DNA of 64,000 nt, taken from Roseateles depolymerans. GTDB taxonomy: Bacteria > Pseudomonadota > Gammaproteobacteria > Burkholderiales > Burkholderiaceae_C. The position numbers and the translations under genes were made by a program. The stretch spans positions 31,900 through 95,899 of the forward strand of contig NZ_QUMT01000008.1 of the NCBI RefSeq assembly GCF_003387155.1. Direction: 5' to 3'. Shown here one piece after another: positions 44,769 through 55,439 of this stretch; within the stretch, counting starts at the first letter, position 1; every line of letters starts with the position of its first letter. The notes beneath the pieces were generated by a model that was not told the origin of the DNA, did no database searches, and saw nothing but the letters and a program-made list of their open reading frames with translations.

Positions 44769-46235
44769 TCACCAACGGCCGGCGACGTTTTTTAGGAGCA
44801 GGTTCACGGCGGCGAGTTGGCGGTTGCGGATGGAGAGTAGGGACGCTTCGGCGGTCAGTGCGCTGTTCTGCGCGGAGGTCACCTCCAGGGAGCTGACCGT
44901 GCCGGCTCGGTATTGCTCCGTCACCAGGTCCAGGTTGCGCTGGGCCGAGTCCACCGCCTCCTGCTGCAGCTGCGCTTCACGCGCCAGCCGGTCCGCCAGC
45001 ACCAGGTTGTCCTCCACTTCCTGCATCGCCGTCAGCACCGTCTGCCGGTAGGTGGCTACCGCTGAATCCGCACTGGCCCGCGCCTGCGCGCTCGCCAGCT
45101 TGTGCTGGCCGTTGTCGAAGATCGACATCGCCAGCGAGGGGCCAATCGACCAGAACAGATTCGGTGCGCTCACCAGGTTCGACAAGGTGCTGCTCCGATA
45201 CCCGCCACTGGCCGACAAGGACAGGGTCGGATAAAACGCTGCATCCGCCACCCCGATCTGCGCATACGCCACGGCCACGCGCCGCTGCGCTGCCGCAATG
45301 TCCGGCCGGCGCTCCAGCAACTGCGACGGCACCATGCGCGGCACCGCCGGCGGCGCCGGCAAGCTGGCGTTGGCATTGAGCGCCAGTGCCGACGGCGGCA
45401 GGCCCAGCAGCACCGCAATCGCATGCGCCAGCTGCGCCCGCGTCGCCTGCGTCTCCAGCAACTGCGCCTGGGCCGACCGCAATTGGGTCTGCGCCTGCAG
45501 CACATCGCTGCGCGCCGCCACCCCGCCCTGATAGCGCGCTTCCGTCAGCGCCTGGAAGCGCTCATAGGACTTGACGCTGCGCTCGTACAGCGCCTCCTGC
45601 GCCTCGGCCGTCCGCAGCGAAAAATAGCTCTGCGCCAGCGTCGTCTGCGCAGACAGCCGCGCTGCCGCCAGGTCCGCCTCACTGGCCTGCAAGCTCGCCT
45701 GCGCGCCTTCGCTGGCCAGCCGCAAGCGGCCCCACAGATCCGCCTCCCAACTGGTGCTCAGCGACAGCTGCGCACTGTTGGTCGGCCCGCGGCTGATGGA
45801 GCCGCCGCTGACATTGCCATCCGGGCTCGCACTGCGGGTGCCGCTCAGGCCCACCGACAGCGTCGGCAGCAGCGCCGAACTGCTCGCGTCCACCGCCGCC
45901 CGCGCACTGGCCACCTGCGCAATCGAGACCTTGAGGTTCTCGTTGCCGATCACCAGCCGGGCCTGCAAGTCATTGAGCACCGGGTCCTGGAACAGGGTCC
46001 ACCACGACTCGGGCACCACCTCGGCCGTGCCCGGCTGGGCATGACGCCACAGATCGGTCTCCTTGTACTCGGCAGGCGCCGTTACCGGCGGCGGCGGATC
46101 CTTGCGGGTGATGGCGCAGCCGCCCAGCACCGCGCTCAGGCCCAGCACCAGCAGCGCCATGGCAGGCATCCGGGCCGAACCATTCGACCGGGGCAAGGGG
46201 AAAGAAGGGGACGATTCGGAACAACGGATCTTCAT
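44769..46235 (-). CDS. RND efflux outer-membrane channel lipoprotein (OprM/NodT family)
   Basis: The 488-residue protein forms the outer-membrane TolC-like duct of the pump encoded upstream. A lipobox VLGGC follows a hydrophobic stretch (MALLVLGLSAVLGGCA), so the mature protein is lipid-anchored. Two OEP repeats follow (WWTLFQDPVLNDLQARLVIGN, then LLERRPDIAAAQRRVAVAYAQIGVADAAFYPTLSL), with coiled-coil stretches rich in Ala and Gln. ATG 46235 is used as start; ATG 46169 would also give a good lipoprotein signal. It is seven bases after the inner-membrane subunit and is the last gene of the operon. Confidence 0.93.
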   Translation of the reverse strand: MKIRCSESSPSFPLPRSNGSARMPAMALLVLGLSAVLGGCAITRKDPPPPVTAPAEYKETDLWRHAQPGTAEVVPESWWTLFQDPVLNDLQARLVIGNENLKVSIAQVASARAAVDASSSALLPTLSVGLSGTRSASPDGNVSGGSISRGPTNSAQLSLSTSWEADLWGRLRLASEGAQASLQASEADLAAARLSAQTTLAQSYFSLRTAEAQEALYERSVKSYERFQALTEARYQGGVAARSDVLQAQTQLRSAQAQLLETQATRAQLAHAIAVLLGLPPSALALNANASLPAPPAVPRMVPSQLLERRPDIAAAQRRVAVAYAQIGVADAAFYPTLSLSASGGYRSSTLSNLVSAPNLFWSIGPSLAMSIFDNGQHKLASAQARASADSAVATYRQTVLTAMQEVEDNLVLADRLAREAQLQQEAVDSAQRNLDLVTEQYRAGTVSSLEVTSAQNSALTAEASLLSIRNRQLAAVNLLLKNVAGRW

Positions 46236-46242
46236 GGATCTC

Positions 46243-49200
46243 TCAACCCTGGAGGGACGGAGCCGCAGGCGGCTCGGCAGACAAGACGGATGGCGCATTT
46301 CCCGACGCGGAGTCGCCGCTGGCGCTACGGCGGCGCAGGCGCTGCAGCTTCTGGCGCAGCCGCTCCATCAGCACGAACACCACCGGCGTGGTGTAGAGCG
46401 TCAGCAGCTGGCTCAGGATCAGGCCGCCGACGATGGCAATGCCCAGCGGCTGGCGCAGCTCGGCGCCGTCCCCGCTGCCCACCGCCAGCGGCACCGCACC
46501 GAAGATGGCGGCAAAGGTGGTCATCAAGATGGGCCGCAGCCGCAGCTTGGCCGCACGGAAGATGGCCGCGCCCGCCGACAGATGCGCCGTGGTGCGCTGC
46601 CGCGCAATGGCGAAGTCGATCATCATGATGGCGTTCTTCTTCACGATGCCGATCAGCAAAATCACGCCGATCAAGGCAATGATCGAGAACTCGGTGTTGA
46701 ACAGCATCAGCGCCAGCAGCGCCCCCACCCCCGCCGACGGCAAGGTCGAGAGGATGGTGACCGGATGCACCAGGCTCTCATAGAGCATGCCCAGCACCAG
46801 GTAGATGGCGATGATGGCCGCCCCAATCAGCAGCGGCTGCGACTTCAGCGCATCCTGGAACGCATTGGCCGTGCCGGCGAAGGTGCCGCGCAGCGACACC
46901 GGCACGCCCAGCTCGGCCATGGCATTGTTGATGGCGTCCGTGGCCTGCGACAAGGACACGCCTGGCGGCAGGTTGAAGCTGATGGTCGAGGCCGGCGTGC
47001 CGCCCTGGTGGTTGACCGACAGCGGCGTGTTGGTCGTCTCCACCCGGGTGAAGGCCGACAGCGGCACCTGCGCGCCGCTGCTGCTGGTCACATAGAGCTT
47101 CTTCAGTGTCTCGGGCCCCTTGAGGTAGTCCGGCGCCAGCTCCATCACCACCCGGTACTGGTTCAGCGGGTTGTAGATGACGCCCACCTGCCGCTGGCTG
47201 AATCCGTTGCTCAGCGTGGTGTCGATGTTGCTGACGGTGATGCCCAGCCGCGCCGCGGCCTCGCGGTCAATGACCAGTGTGGTCTGGATGCCCTTGTCCT
47301 GCTGGTCGGTGTTGACGTCGGTCAGTTCAGGCAGCTGCGACAGCGCATTGCGCACACGCGGCTCCCAGGTGCGCAGCACCTCCAGGTCGTCCGCCTGCAG
47401 GGTGAACTGGTACTGCGCATTGGACTGCCGGCCGCCGATGCGGATGTCCTGCACCGGCACCAGGAACAGGTTGGCGCCCGGCTCATGGGCCATCTTGTCC
47501 CGCAGCCGGTTCACCACGCCGTCGGCCGAGATCCTGCGCTCGGCCAGCGGCTTGAGCGTGATGTAGAAGTTGGCCGAGTTGCCGCCCGAGGTGCTGCCGT
47601 TGACGTTCTCCACCGCGGGGTCGGACAGGATGATGTCCATGAACCGGTCCACCCGCGCCCGCATCATGCCGAAGGAGCTGCCCTGGTCGGCCTGCACGCC
47701 ACCGAACAGCACGCCGGTGTCCTGCTGCGGGAAGAAGGTCTTGGGAATCACGCCATAGAGATAGACGTTGACCCCGATCACCGCCAGCAGCGACAGCAGC
47801 GCCACCGGCTGATGGCGCAAGGTCCACATCAGGCTGCGGCGGTAACCGCGCGACAGGCCGCGGCTGAAGCCGCTGGACCAGCGGGTCAGCCACGAGGGGC
47901 GACGGCGCGGTGCCGTTGCGCCGGCCGCCGCAACGGCGGGATGGGCGGTCCCCGCGTCCTTGCGAGCGCGCAGCACCCGCGAGGCCATCATCGGCGTGGT
48001 GGTCAGCGACACCACCATCGACACCAGAATGGACGCCGACAGCACCACCGCGAATTCCCGGAACAGCCGGCCCACCACGCCACCCATCAGCAGGATGGGA
48101 ATGAACACCGCCACCAGCGACAGGCTGATGGAGATCACGGTGAAGCCGATTTCCTGGGCGCCCTTGAGCGCCGCCTCCCGCGGTGGGTAGCCCTGCTCGA
48201 TGTAGCGCGAGATGTTCTCCAGCACCACGATGGCGTCGTCCACCACGAAGCCGGTGGCCACCGTCAGCGCCATGGCCGACAGGTTGTCCAGGCTATAGCC
48301 GAAGAGGTACATGATGCCGAAGGTGCCGGCCAGCGACACCGGCACCGCCACCGCCGGCAGCAGCGTGGCCCGCCAGCTGCGCAGGAACAGCAGCACCACC
48401 AGGATCACCAGCCCCACCGACACCGCCATCGCCCGCTCCACTTCCTGGAGCGAGGCCCGGATGGTGGGCGTGCGGTCGCTGATGACCTTGAGCTCGATCG
48501 ACGGCGGAATCGAGGCCTGCAGATGTGGCAGCAGCTCGCGGATGCGGCCCACCGTCTCGATGATGTTGGCGCCCGGCTCCTTCTGGATGAACATCAGAAT
48601 GGCCGGCTGGCGATTGGAGGCGGCGTAGTTGCGCACGTCCTGCACCGAGTCGGTCACTTCGCCCACGTCCCGCAGGCGCAGCGCCGCACCGTTGCGGTAG
48701 GACAGCACCACCGGGGCATAGTCCGCCGCCGTCCGCGCCTGGTCGTTGGCGCCGATCTGCCAGTAGCGGCCGCCTTCCTCCACCGACCCCTTGGGCCGGT
48801 TGGCATTGGTGCTGCTGATGGCCGTGCGCACGGTGTCCAGCGAGATGCCGTTGGCCGCGAGCTTGTCCGGGTTGAGCTCGACCCGCACCGCCGGTAACGC
48901 GCCCCCACCCACATTCACCTGGCCCACGCCCTCCACCTGCGCCAGCCGCTGGGCCAGCACGGTGGAGGCAGCGTCGTACATCTGGCCGCGACTCAGGGTC
49001 TGCGAGGTCAGCGCCAGGATCATGATCGGCGCATCCGCCGGATTGACCTTGCGGTAGGTCGGATTGCTGGGCATGCCGGTGGGCAGCAGCGAGCGGGCGG
49101 CATTGATGGCCGCCTGCACGTCGCGTGCAGCCCCATTGATGTCGCGGCTGAGGTCGAACTGCAGCACGATGTTGGCCGACCCCTGCGACGAGCGCGAGGT

Positions 49201-49440
49201 GATCTCGGTCACGCCCGCGATGCTGCCCAGGGCCCGCTCCAGCGGCGTGGCCACCGTGGCGGCCATGGTGTCGGGGCTGGCCCCCGGCAGCGAGGCCGAG
49301 ACCGAGATGGTCGGAAAGTCCACCTGCGGCAGTGGCGCGATCGGGAGCAGCTGGAAGCCCAGGATGCCGGCCAGGGCGATGCCCAGGGTGATCAGCGTCG
49401 TCGCCACCGGCCGGGCGATGAACGGCGCGGAGATGTTCAT
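46243..49440 (-). CDS. mdtC: RND multidrug efflux inner-membrane subunit, MdtC/MuxC type
   Basis: The 1065-residue RND transporter has 12 membrane helices and two large periplasmic loops. It opens with [20 protein letters not shown], carries the proton-relay aspartates in [16 protein letters not shown] and the long helix 4-6 region typical of HAE1 pumps. The C-terminal half repeats the fold ([26 protein letters not shown], then [13 protein letters not shown]). A second RND protein lies directly upstream with a four-base overlap, the arrangement of MdtBC/MuxBC pumps that work as a heterotrimer. Substrates in known pumps include bile salts, novobiocin and flavonoids; here it is inferred. Confidence 0.95.
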   Translation of the reverse strand: MNISAPFIARPVATTLITLGIALAGILGFQLLPIAPLPQVDFPTISVSASLPGASPDTMAATVATPLERALGSIAGVTEITSRSSQGSANIVLQFDLSRDINGAARDVQAAINAARSLLPTGMPSNPTYRKVNPADAPIMILALTSQTLSRGQMYDAASTVLAQRLAQVEGVGQVNVGGGALPAVRVELNPDKLAANGISLDTVRTAISSTNANRPKGSVEEGGRYWQIGANDQARTAADYAPVVLSYRNGAALRLRDVGEVTDSVQDVRNYAASNRQPAILMFIQKEPGANIIETVGRIRELLPHLQASIPPSIELKVISDRTPTIRASLQEVERAMAVSVGLVILVVLLFLRSWRATLLPAVAVPVSLAGTFGIMYLFGYSLDNLSAMALTVATGFVVDDAIVVLENISRYIEQGYPPREAALKGAQEIGFTVISISLSLVAVFIPILLMGGVVGRLFREFAVVLSASILVSMVVSLTTTPMMASRVLRARKDAGTAHPAVAAAGATAPRRRPSWLTRWSSGFSRGLSRGYRRSLMWTLRHQPVALLSLLAVIGVNVYLYGVIPKTFFPQQDTGVLFGGVQADQGSSFGMMRARVDRFMDIILSDPAVENVNGSTSGGNSANFYITLKPLAERRISADGVVNRLRDKMAHEPGANLFLVPVQDIRIGGRQSNAQYQFTLQADDLEVLRTWEPRVRNALSQLPELTDVNTDQQDKGIQTTLVIDREAAARLGITVSNIDTTLSNGFSQRQVGVIYNPLNQYRVVMELAPDYLKGPETLKKLYVTSSSGAQVPLSAFTRVETTNTPLSVNHQGGTPASTISFNLPPGVSLSQATDAINNAMAELGVPVSLRGTFAGTANAFQDALKSQPLLIGAAIIAIYLVLGMLYESLVHPVTILSTLPSAGVGALLALMLFNTEFSIIALIGVILLIGIVKKNAIMMIDFAIARQRTTAHLSAGAAIFRAAKLRLRPILMTTFAAIFGAVPLAVGSGDGAELRQPLGIAIVGGLILSQLLTLYTTPVVFVLMERLRQKLQRLRRRSASGDSASGNAPSVLSAEPPAAPSLQG

Positions 49441-52400
49441 GGCGTCCCCTGGTCGTCGACCACCGCGTCCACCGGCCCCGCCTTGCGCGCCTGACGGTCC
49501 CGCCAGCGCTGCGCCAGGCCCGCAAAGCCCAGGTAGATGACCGGCGTGGTGAACAGGGTCAGCAGCTGGCTCACGATCAGGCCGCCCACCATGGTCACGC
49601 CCAGCGGATGGCGCAGTTCATGGCCCACGCCGGTTCCCAGCATCAGCGGCAGGGCGCCGAGCAGGGCGGCCATGGTCGTCATCAGGATGGGGCGGAACCG
49701 CAGCAGGCAGGCCTGGTGGATGGCCTCTCGCGGCGCCATGCCCTGCTCCCGTTCGGCTTCCAGCGCGAAGTCGATCATCATGATCGCGTTCTTCTTCACG
49801 ATGCCGATCAGCAGCACGATGCCGATGATGGCGATGATGCCCAGGTCCAATCCCCCCAGCAGCAGCGCCAGCAGCGCGCCCACGCCCGCCGAGGGCAGGG
49901 TGGAGAGGATGGTCAGCGGGTGGATGTAGCTCTCATACAGCACCCCCAGCACGATGTACATCGTCACCACCGCCGCCAGGATCAGCAGCAGGGTGCTGGA
50001 CAGCGAATTGCTGAAGGCCTCGGCGGCGCCCTGGAAGCTGGTCTCCACGCTCACCGGCAGGTCCAGTTGCGCCTGCTCGGCCTTGATGGCCTTGACCGCG
50101 TCGCCCAGCGCGACGCCCGGCGGCAGGTTGAAGGAAATCGTGGCGGCCGGGAACTGGGCCACGTGGTTGATGGCCAGCGCCGCCGGCCGCTCCTGGATCT
50201 GCGCCACCGAGCTGAGCGGCACCTGCACCGAGGTGGTGGTGTTCACGCCGTTGGTCGTGGTGGTGGTGCTGCCCGGCACGTACAGGCCCTCGAGCGCCCG
50301 CGGGCCGGTGCGGAATTCCGGGCCGGCTTCCAGCACCACGCGGTACTGGCTGGACTGGGTGTAGATGGTGGAGATCAGCCGCTGGCCGAAGGCGTTGTAG
50401 AGCGCGGTGTCGATGGCCGCCACCGTCACGCCCAGCCGTCCGGCCGCCTCCCGGTCGATCTGCACCCAGGCCTGCAGGCCCTGGTTCTGCAGGTCGCTGG
50501 CCACGTCGGTCAGCTGCGGCAGGGTCCGCAGGTGCGCCAGCAACGCTTCATTGGCCTGTGCCAGGTCGTTGGCATCGGGCGAGCTGATCAGGAACTGGTA
50601 CTGGGTCTTGGAGACCCGGTCCTCGATGGTCAGGTCCTGCACTGGCTGCATGTAGGCGGTGATGCCGGGCACCTGCCTATTGGCCTCGGTCAGGCGCGCG
50701 ATCACCTCGGACGCGCTGCTGTGGCGCTGCGCAAATGGCTTGAGCGTGATCTGCATGCGGCCGGTGTTGAGCGAGGTGTTGGAGCCGTCCACCCCGATGA
50801 AGGAGGTGATGTGGTCCACGTCCGGATCCTTCAGGAAGGCCTCCGCCAGCTTGCGTTGCCGCTCGCCCATGGCATCGAAGGAGGTACTCTGCGTCGCCTC
50901 TGTGATGACCTGCACGAGGCCGGTGTCCTGCACCGGGAAAAAGCCCTTGGGCACCAGCACATACAGCAGCGCCGTCAACGCCAGCGTGGCAACAAAGCCC
51001 AGCAGCGTGAGCGTGGGTCGGTCCAGCACCCAGTCCAGACCACGGCCGTAGGCCTGGATCAGCCGATCGAAGCGGTCGGCGGTCCAGCGGCCCAGGCGCG
51101 ACGGCTTGTGCTGGCTCTCCGGCTTGAGCAGCCGGGCGCTCATCATCGGCGTCAGCGTCAGCGACACGAAGGCCGAGATCAGGATGGCCACCGCCAGCGT
51201 GATGGCGAACTCGTGGAACAGCCGCCCCACCACGTCGCCCATGAACAGCAGCGGGATCAGCACGGCGATCAGCGACACCGTCAGCGAGATGATGGTGAAG
51301 CCGATCTGCTTGGAGCCCTTGAAGGCTGCCTCCATCGGCGAGTCGCCTTCCTCGACGAAGCGGGCGATGTTCTCGATCATCACGATGGCGTCGTCCACCA
51401 CGAAACCGGTGGAGATGGTCAGCGCCATCAGCGTGAGGTTGTTGATCGAGAACCCGGCCATGTACATGACGCCGAAGGTGCCCACCAGCGACAGCGGCAC
51501 CGCCACGCTGGGAATCAGCGTGGCACTGGCGCTGCGCAGGAACATGAAGATCACCATCACCACCAGGGCGATGGCCAGCAGCAGTTCGAACTGGGTGTCA
51601 TCGACCGAGGCGCGGATGGTGGTGGTGCGGTCGGCCAGCACCTGCACGTCCACCGACGCCGGCAACGTGGCCTGCAGCTTGGGCAGCAGTTCCTTGACCC
51701 GGTCCACCGTCTGGATGACGTTGGCGCCGGGCTGGCGCTGCACGTTCAGGATGACGCCCTGGGCGAGCGAGCGGGGGGCGGCGGCGCCGGCGCCACAGTC
51801 GGCACTGGCCGCAGGGTCGTTCGAGGCGCCGCAGGGCACGTCCGCCCAGGCGGCCAGCCGCAGGTTCTCCGCATCGTCCACGATCTCGGCCACATCCCGC
51901 AGTCGCAGCGGGCTGCCGTTTTTCCAGGCCACGATCAGGTCCTGGTATTCCGCAGCGGAGCGGAGCTGGTCATTGGCATCGATGGTGGACGCCCGCTGGG
52001 AGCCGTCGAAGCTGCCCTTGGCCTGGTTGACGTTGGCCGCTGCAATGGCGCTGCGCACATCGTCCAGCGACAGCCCCAGCGACGCCAGCGTGCGCGGATT
52101 GGCCTGGATGCGCACGGCGGGACGTCGGCCTCCCGCGATGCTCACCAGTCCCACACCGTCCACCTGCGACAGCTTGGGCGCCAGACGGTTCTCCACCAGG
52201 TCATGCACCTTGATGACGGGCAGCGACGGCGAGGTGACCGCGATGGTCAGCACCGGCGCATCGGCCGGATTCACCTTGCTGTAGACCGGCGGCATGGGCA
52301 GGTCGCTGGGCAGCAGGTTGCTGCCGGCGTTGATGGCGGCCTGGACTTCCTGTTCGGCCACGTCCAGCGAAAGACCCAGCGAGAACCGCAGCGTGATGAC

Positions 52401-52667
52401 CGAGGCGCCGCCCGAGCTGGACGAGGTCATCTGGCTCAGGCCCGGCATCTGGCCGAACTGCCGCTCCAGGGGGGCGGTCACCGTGGTGGAGATGACGTCG
52501 GGGCTCGCACCCGGATAGAGCGTGGTGACCTGGATGGTGGGGTAGTCCACCTCCGGCAGGGCCGACAGTGGCAGCAGCCGATACGCCAGCAGGCCCGCCA
52601 GCAGGATGGCCAGCATCAGCAGCGAGGTGGCCACCGGCCGTTGGATAAAGGGACGTGACGGGTTCAT
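49437..52667 (-). CDS. mdtB: RND multidrug efflux inner-membrane subunit, MdtB/MuxB type
   Basis: A 1076-residue RND protein starting [20 protein letters not shown] at ATG 52667; the longer frame upstream overlaps the end of the fusion-protein gene and is not needed. It has the paired aspartates in [16 protein letters not shown] and the second-half motifs [22 protein letters not shown] and [18 protein letters not shown]. In the first periplasmic loop there is a short insert with two cysteines ([19 protein letters not shown]), unusual for this subunit. It overlaps mdtC by ATGA. The two RND subunits share the fold and probably assemble in a 2:1 ratio as in MdtBC. Confidence 0.95.
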   Translation of the reverse strand: MNPSRPFIQRPVATSLLMLAILLAGLLAYRLLPLSALPEVDYPTIQVTTLYPGASPDVISTTVTAPLERQFGQMPGLSQMTSSSSGGASVITLRFSLGLSLDVAEQEVQAAINAGSNLLPSDLPMPPVYSKVNPADAPVLTIAVTSPSLPVIKVHDLVENRLAPKLSQVDGVGLVSIAGGRRPAVRIQANPRTLASLGLSLDDVRSAIAAANVNQAKGSFDGSQRASTIDANDQLRSAAEYQDLIVAWKNGSPLRLRDVAEIVDDAENLRLAAWADVPCGASNDPAASADCGAGAAAPRSLAQGVILNVQRQPGANVIQTVDRVKELLPKLQATLPASVDVQVLADRTTTIRASVDDTQFELLLAIALVVMVIFMFLRSASATLIPSVAVPLSLVGTFGVMYMAGFSINNLTLMALTISTGFVVDDAIVMIENIARFVEEGDSPMEAAFKGSKQIGFTIISLTVSLIAVLIPLLFMGDVVGRLFHEFAITLAVAILISAFVSLTLTPMMSARLLKPESQHKPSRLGRWTADRFDRLIQAYGRGLDWVLDRPTLTLLGFVATLALTALLYVLVPKGFFPVQDTGLVQVITEATQSTSFDAMGERQRKLAEAFLKDPDVDHITSFIGVDGSNTSLNTGRMQITLKPFAQRHSSASEVIARLTEANRQVPGITAYMQPVQDLTIEDRVSKTQYQFLISSPDANDLAQANEALLAHLRTLPQLTDVASDLQNQGLQAWVQIDREAAGRLGVTVAAIDTALYNAFGQRLISTIYTQSSQYRVVLEAGPEFRTGPRALEGLYVPGSTTTTTNGVNTTTSVQVPLSSVAQIQERPAALAINHVAQFPAATISFNLPPGVALGDAVKAIKAEQAQLDLPVSVETSFQGAAEAFSNSLSSTLLLILAAVVTMYIVLGVLYESYIHPLTILSTLPSAGVGALLALLLGGLDLGIIAIIGIVLLIGIVKKNAIMMIDFALEAEREQGMAPREAIHQACLLRFRPILMTTMAALLGALPLMLGTGVGHELRHPLGVTMVGGLIVSQLLTLFTTPVIYLGFAGLAQRWRDRQARKAGPVDAVVDDQGTP

Positions 52668-52695
52668 CGCCGCAGCTTCCGAATCGGGCCGGGGG

Positions 52696-54444
52696 TCATT
52701 GGCCGTTGGCGCCGGAGGCACCGCGGGCGGCCTGGCGCTGCGCACGGCGTTCGGCGATCCAGGCTTCCCGCTCGGCGGGGCTCATCTTCATGACCTTCTC
52801 GGCCACCTCCGGCGGCAGGCGATCCAGCCAGGCGGGACGTTCTGCACCGGCCTGGGCGCTGGCGCTCGAAGCCCCTGAAGCACCCGAAGCACCCGAAGCA
52901 CCCGAGGCCGGACGCATGGCGCCGTCCGCCGGCGAGCCCGGCCGTGCGCCGGAGGCTGCACCCATCGGAGCGTTGGCGCCGCCGCCGCCCATGGCCCCGC
53001 TGGCCCCCCGCTGGCGGCGAGGCGCTGCATTGGCGCCCGCACGCAGTTTGGGATCGGCGGCAATCACCTCGACCTTGGCGCCGTCACGCAGCCGGTCCAC
53101 GCCGTCGATGACGATCCGCTCCCCCGGCTTGATCGGTCCGTCGATGGCGGTCCAGTCCCCGTCCACCGCGCCGGTCTGCACCACCCGCGTGGACACGCTG
53201 TTGTCGTCGCCCACCACGTAGACATAAAAGCCCTGTGCGCCCCGCAGGACGGCGGCTGACGGCACTGCCAGCTGGTTCTGCAGCGTGGACAGCTGCAGCC
53301 GCACGCTCACCGACTGGTTGGGATAGAGGGCGTCGTCGTCATTGGGGAACACGGCCTTGAGCTTGATGGTGTCGGTGGCCAGGTCGATGGCGTTGTCGGC
53401 GGTGGCCAGCTTGCCGGTGGCCAGACGGGTCTTGCCATCGCGGCTCCAGGCCTCCACCGTCATCGGCGTGCCGGACTTCAGGCTGGCAGTGATCTGCGGC
53501 AGCAGGCCGGACGGAACGGCGAAGGTCAGGGCGATGGGGCGGGTCTGGGTGATGCTCACCACGCCGGCGGTGTCGCCGGTCTGCACCACGTTGCCGATGT
53601 CCACCTGCTTGAGGCCGACCCGGCCGCTGATGGGCGCGATCACCCGGGTGTAGGTGACCTGCAGCCGCGCGCTGTCGACGCTGGCCTGGTCGGCCTTCAC
53701 CGTGCCTTCGAGCTGACGGACCGTGGCTTCCTGGGTGTCCAGGGTCTGGCGGGCCAGGGCGTCCTTGGCGACGAGGTCCTTGTAGCGGGCCAGGTCGATG
53801 CGGGCGTTGTCCAGTTGCGCCTTGTCGCGGGCGAGCGTGCCCTCGGCCTGGGCCAGGGCGGCCTGGAAAGCGCGTGGGTCGATCTGCGCCAGCGGCTGTC
53901 CCGCCTTGACCTGCTGGCCCTCCTTGAAGTGCAGGGCCTGGAGCACCCCGCTCACCTGGGCGCGGACGACCGCGGTGTTGGATGCAGTGATGGTGCCGAT
54001 GGCGGAAGCCGTCTGACGGACGTCCTGCAGCCTCGCCTGCGCCACCGACACCGGCTGCACCCGGTTGGCGGCGAAGCGGCGATTGCCGCCAGGGCCAGCA
54101 GCGCCGCCGGGACCGCTGGCGCCACCGGGCCTGGCCTGGCCGCTGGCCGCGCCGGGTCCGTTCGCTCCCCCGGCTTCTCCCCGGCCTTTCCACCACCACC
54201 AACCGCCTGCGGCTGCGGCCAGCAGCACCAGCGCCAGGATCCAGGGCGTCGCTTTGCCGGACTGATGCCGGGCGCGCAGGCTGGGCGAGGACCCGGCAGC
54301 AGTGGCGGCGAGCGGCAGGCGTTCCAGCGCCGCGCGCACGTGATCGACGCGGGAGTGCGCGGGGCCGGGTACGACCGTCGCGGCAGTGGCCGCGGTGACG
54401 GTGGGAGGCAGCGAGGACGGAAGGCGGTTCAAAGTAGTGTTCAT
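52696..54444 (-). CDS. mdtA: RND periplasmic membrane-fusion protein, MdtA/MuxA type, with extended tail
   Basis: The 582-residue adaptor is inner-membrane anchored by one helix ([18 protein letters not shown], about residues 69-86) after a long cytoplasmic N-terminus. A Gly/Ala/Pro linker follows, then the lipoyl/hairpin core ([60 protein letters not shown]) and beta-barrel domain. It is about 150 residues longer than E. coli MdtA. The C-terminus has a [16 protein letters not shown] run and a charged helix ([20 protein letters not shown]). Start ATG 54444. It is the first gene of mdtABC-oprM, 28 bases before mdtB. Confidence 0.93.
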   Translation of the reverse strand: MNTTLNRLPSSLPPTVTAATAATVVPGPAHSRVDHVRAALERLPLAATAAGSSPSLRARHQSGKATPWILALVLLAAAAGGWWWWKGRGEAGGANGPGAASGQARPGGASGPGGAAGPGGNRRFAANRVQPVSVAQARLQDVRQTASAIGTITASNTAVVRAQVSGVLQALHFKEGQQVKAGQPLAQIDPRAFQAALAQAEGTLARDKAQLDNARIDLARYKDLVAKDALARQTLDTQEATVRQLEGTVKADQASVDSARLQVTYTRVIAPISGRVGLKQVDIGNVVQTGDTAGVVSITQTRPIALTFAVPSGLLPQITASLKSGTPMTVEAWSRDGKTRLATGKLATADNAIDLATDTIKLKAVFPNDDDALYPNQSVSVRLQLSTLQNQLAVPSAAVLRGAQGFYVYVVGDDNSVSTRVVQTGAVDGDWTAIDGPIKPGERIVIDGVDRLRDGAKVEVIAADPKLRAGANAAPRRQRGASGAMGGGGANAPMGAASGARPGSPADGAMRPASGASGASGASGASSASAQAGAERPAWLDRLPPEVAEKVMKMSPAEREAWIAERRAQRQAARGASGANGQ

Positions 54445-54878
54445 GCGGGCCGTCGATGGGTCCAGAGGCGTAGGGTCGCGGCCCTCCACCCGGCAAGGAG
54501 GAGGCCAGCTCGAAGGGACTGCTTGGGAGAATTCGGCCGCTGGCGAGTCCGGAGGTCCGCAAGGGAACCGGATCGGCTGGGCCACTGTTCACACCCTAGT
54601 ATCCGGTGGAGACGCTCTGGTGTCCCTCAGGAAAAGATCTGCAAAGGGCAGATCCCGTGGCGGGCGGAGCCTGATTCTGCGCAGGCGCGAGGGAGGGATG
54701 GCGCCCGTGGCCGGTGAGGGTCAGGCTTGGCGGGGGGCACGGCGGGCATGCGCAGCCGCAGCCACACTAGATCGCGGCCGAGGTGAACCCGGGCAATGTC
54801 GCAGTGTGCTGAAGAGCGCCCAAGAGCGCCCAAGAACGCCCAAGAACGCCGGCCCCTGTGCGCACCGCGGCGACGGAC
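54445..54878 (-). promoter_or_regulatory. 434-bp gap upstream of the efflux operon
   Basis: This is the leader/promoter region of mdtABC-oprM. No regulator gene (such as baeSR) adjoins it and I cannot place a convincing promoter. Near its far end a 10-bp tandem array (AAGAGCGCCC, two copies, then AAGAACGCCC and AAGAACGCCG, 54812-54851) follows the tlpA stop. Frames here look like high-G+C noise. Confidence 0.4.
54812..54851. repeat. 10-bp tandem repeat, four copies
   Basis: Two exact AAGAGCGCCC units are followed by AAGAACGCCC and AAGAACGCCG, 27 bases after the end of the tlpA-like gene. Confidence 0.85.
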
Positions 54879-55394
54879 TCAGCTTTCCGCCAGCAGCTTC
54901 TCGATGGTGGCGTGCAGCGCGTTGAAGTCGGGCTCGCCGACAAAGCGCTTGACGATCTCACCGCGCTTGTTGATCAGGAACGTGGTGGGCGTGAGCTGCA
55001 CCTGGCCGAAGCTGCGGGCGATGTCGCCGGTGCTGTCCATGGCGACCTTGAACGGCAGCTGCCGGCTTTCGGCGAAGTTGGCGACGTAGGCGGGGGGGTC
55101 GTAGCTCATGGCCACGGCCAGGGTGTCGAAGCCCTTGTCCTTGTACTTCTGGTAGGTGGCCACGACCTCCGGCATCTCCTTGACGCAGGTGGTGCAGGAG
55201 GTGGCCCAGAAATTCACCAGCATGACCTTGCCGGCCCAGGCTTGCTGCGACTCATGATGGGAGCCGTCCAGCAGCACGTAACGGACCGGGGGCGCGACAT
55301 CGCGCGCGAGCGATCCCTTGAATGCAAAGCCGGCGCCTGCCGCGAGGGCGACGCCCAGCACCACCCATCCAGTCCAGCGAGGCAGCTTGTTCAT
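54879..55394 (-). CDS. TlpA/ResA-like membrane-anchored thiol-disulfide oxidoreductase
   Basis: The 171-residue protein has one N-terminal membrane helix (WTGWVVLGVALAAGAGFAF) as uncleaved anchor or signal, then a periplasmic thioredoxin fold with redox pair C67-C70 in NFWATSCTTCVKEMP and the cis-proline in QVQLTPTTFLINKRGEIV. Such proteins reduce haem-binding or copper-binding cysteines during cytochrome maturation. No cytochrome genes are adjacent. A TACACT lies seven bases before its ATG. It is 45 bases downstream of the degenerate kinase gene on the same strand. Confidence 0.9.
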   Translation of the reverse strand: MNKLPRWTGWVVLGVALAAGAGFAFKGSLARDVAPPVRYVLLDGSHHESQQAWAGKVMLVNFWATSCTTCVKEMPEVVATYQKYKDKGFDTLAVAMSYDPPAYVANFAESRQLPFKVAMDSTGDIARSFGQVQLTPTTFLINKRGEIVKRFVGEPDFNALHATIEKLLAES

Positions 55395-55439
55395 GCGCCC
55401 AAGTGTAGGACAGCCGGCGCCAGCCCTGCCAGCGTCCGG

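Noticed and set aside
49608..52658. A 1016-codon open frame on the plus strand opposite mdtB
   Set aside because: It mirrors the codon structure of mdtB, is full of His/Arg/Gln/Gly runs typical of antisense frames in high-G+C DNA, and shows no domain. The same holds for 46063-48897 opposite mdtC.
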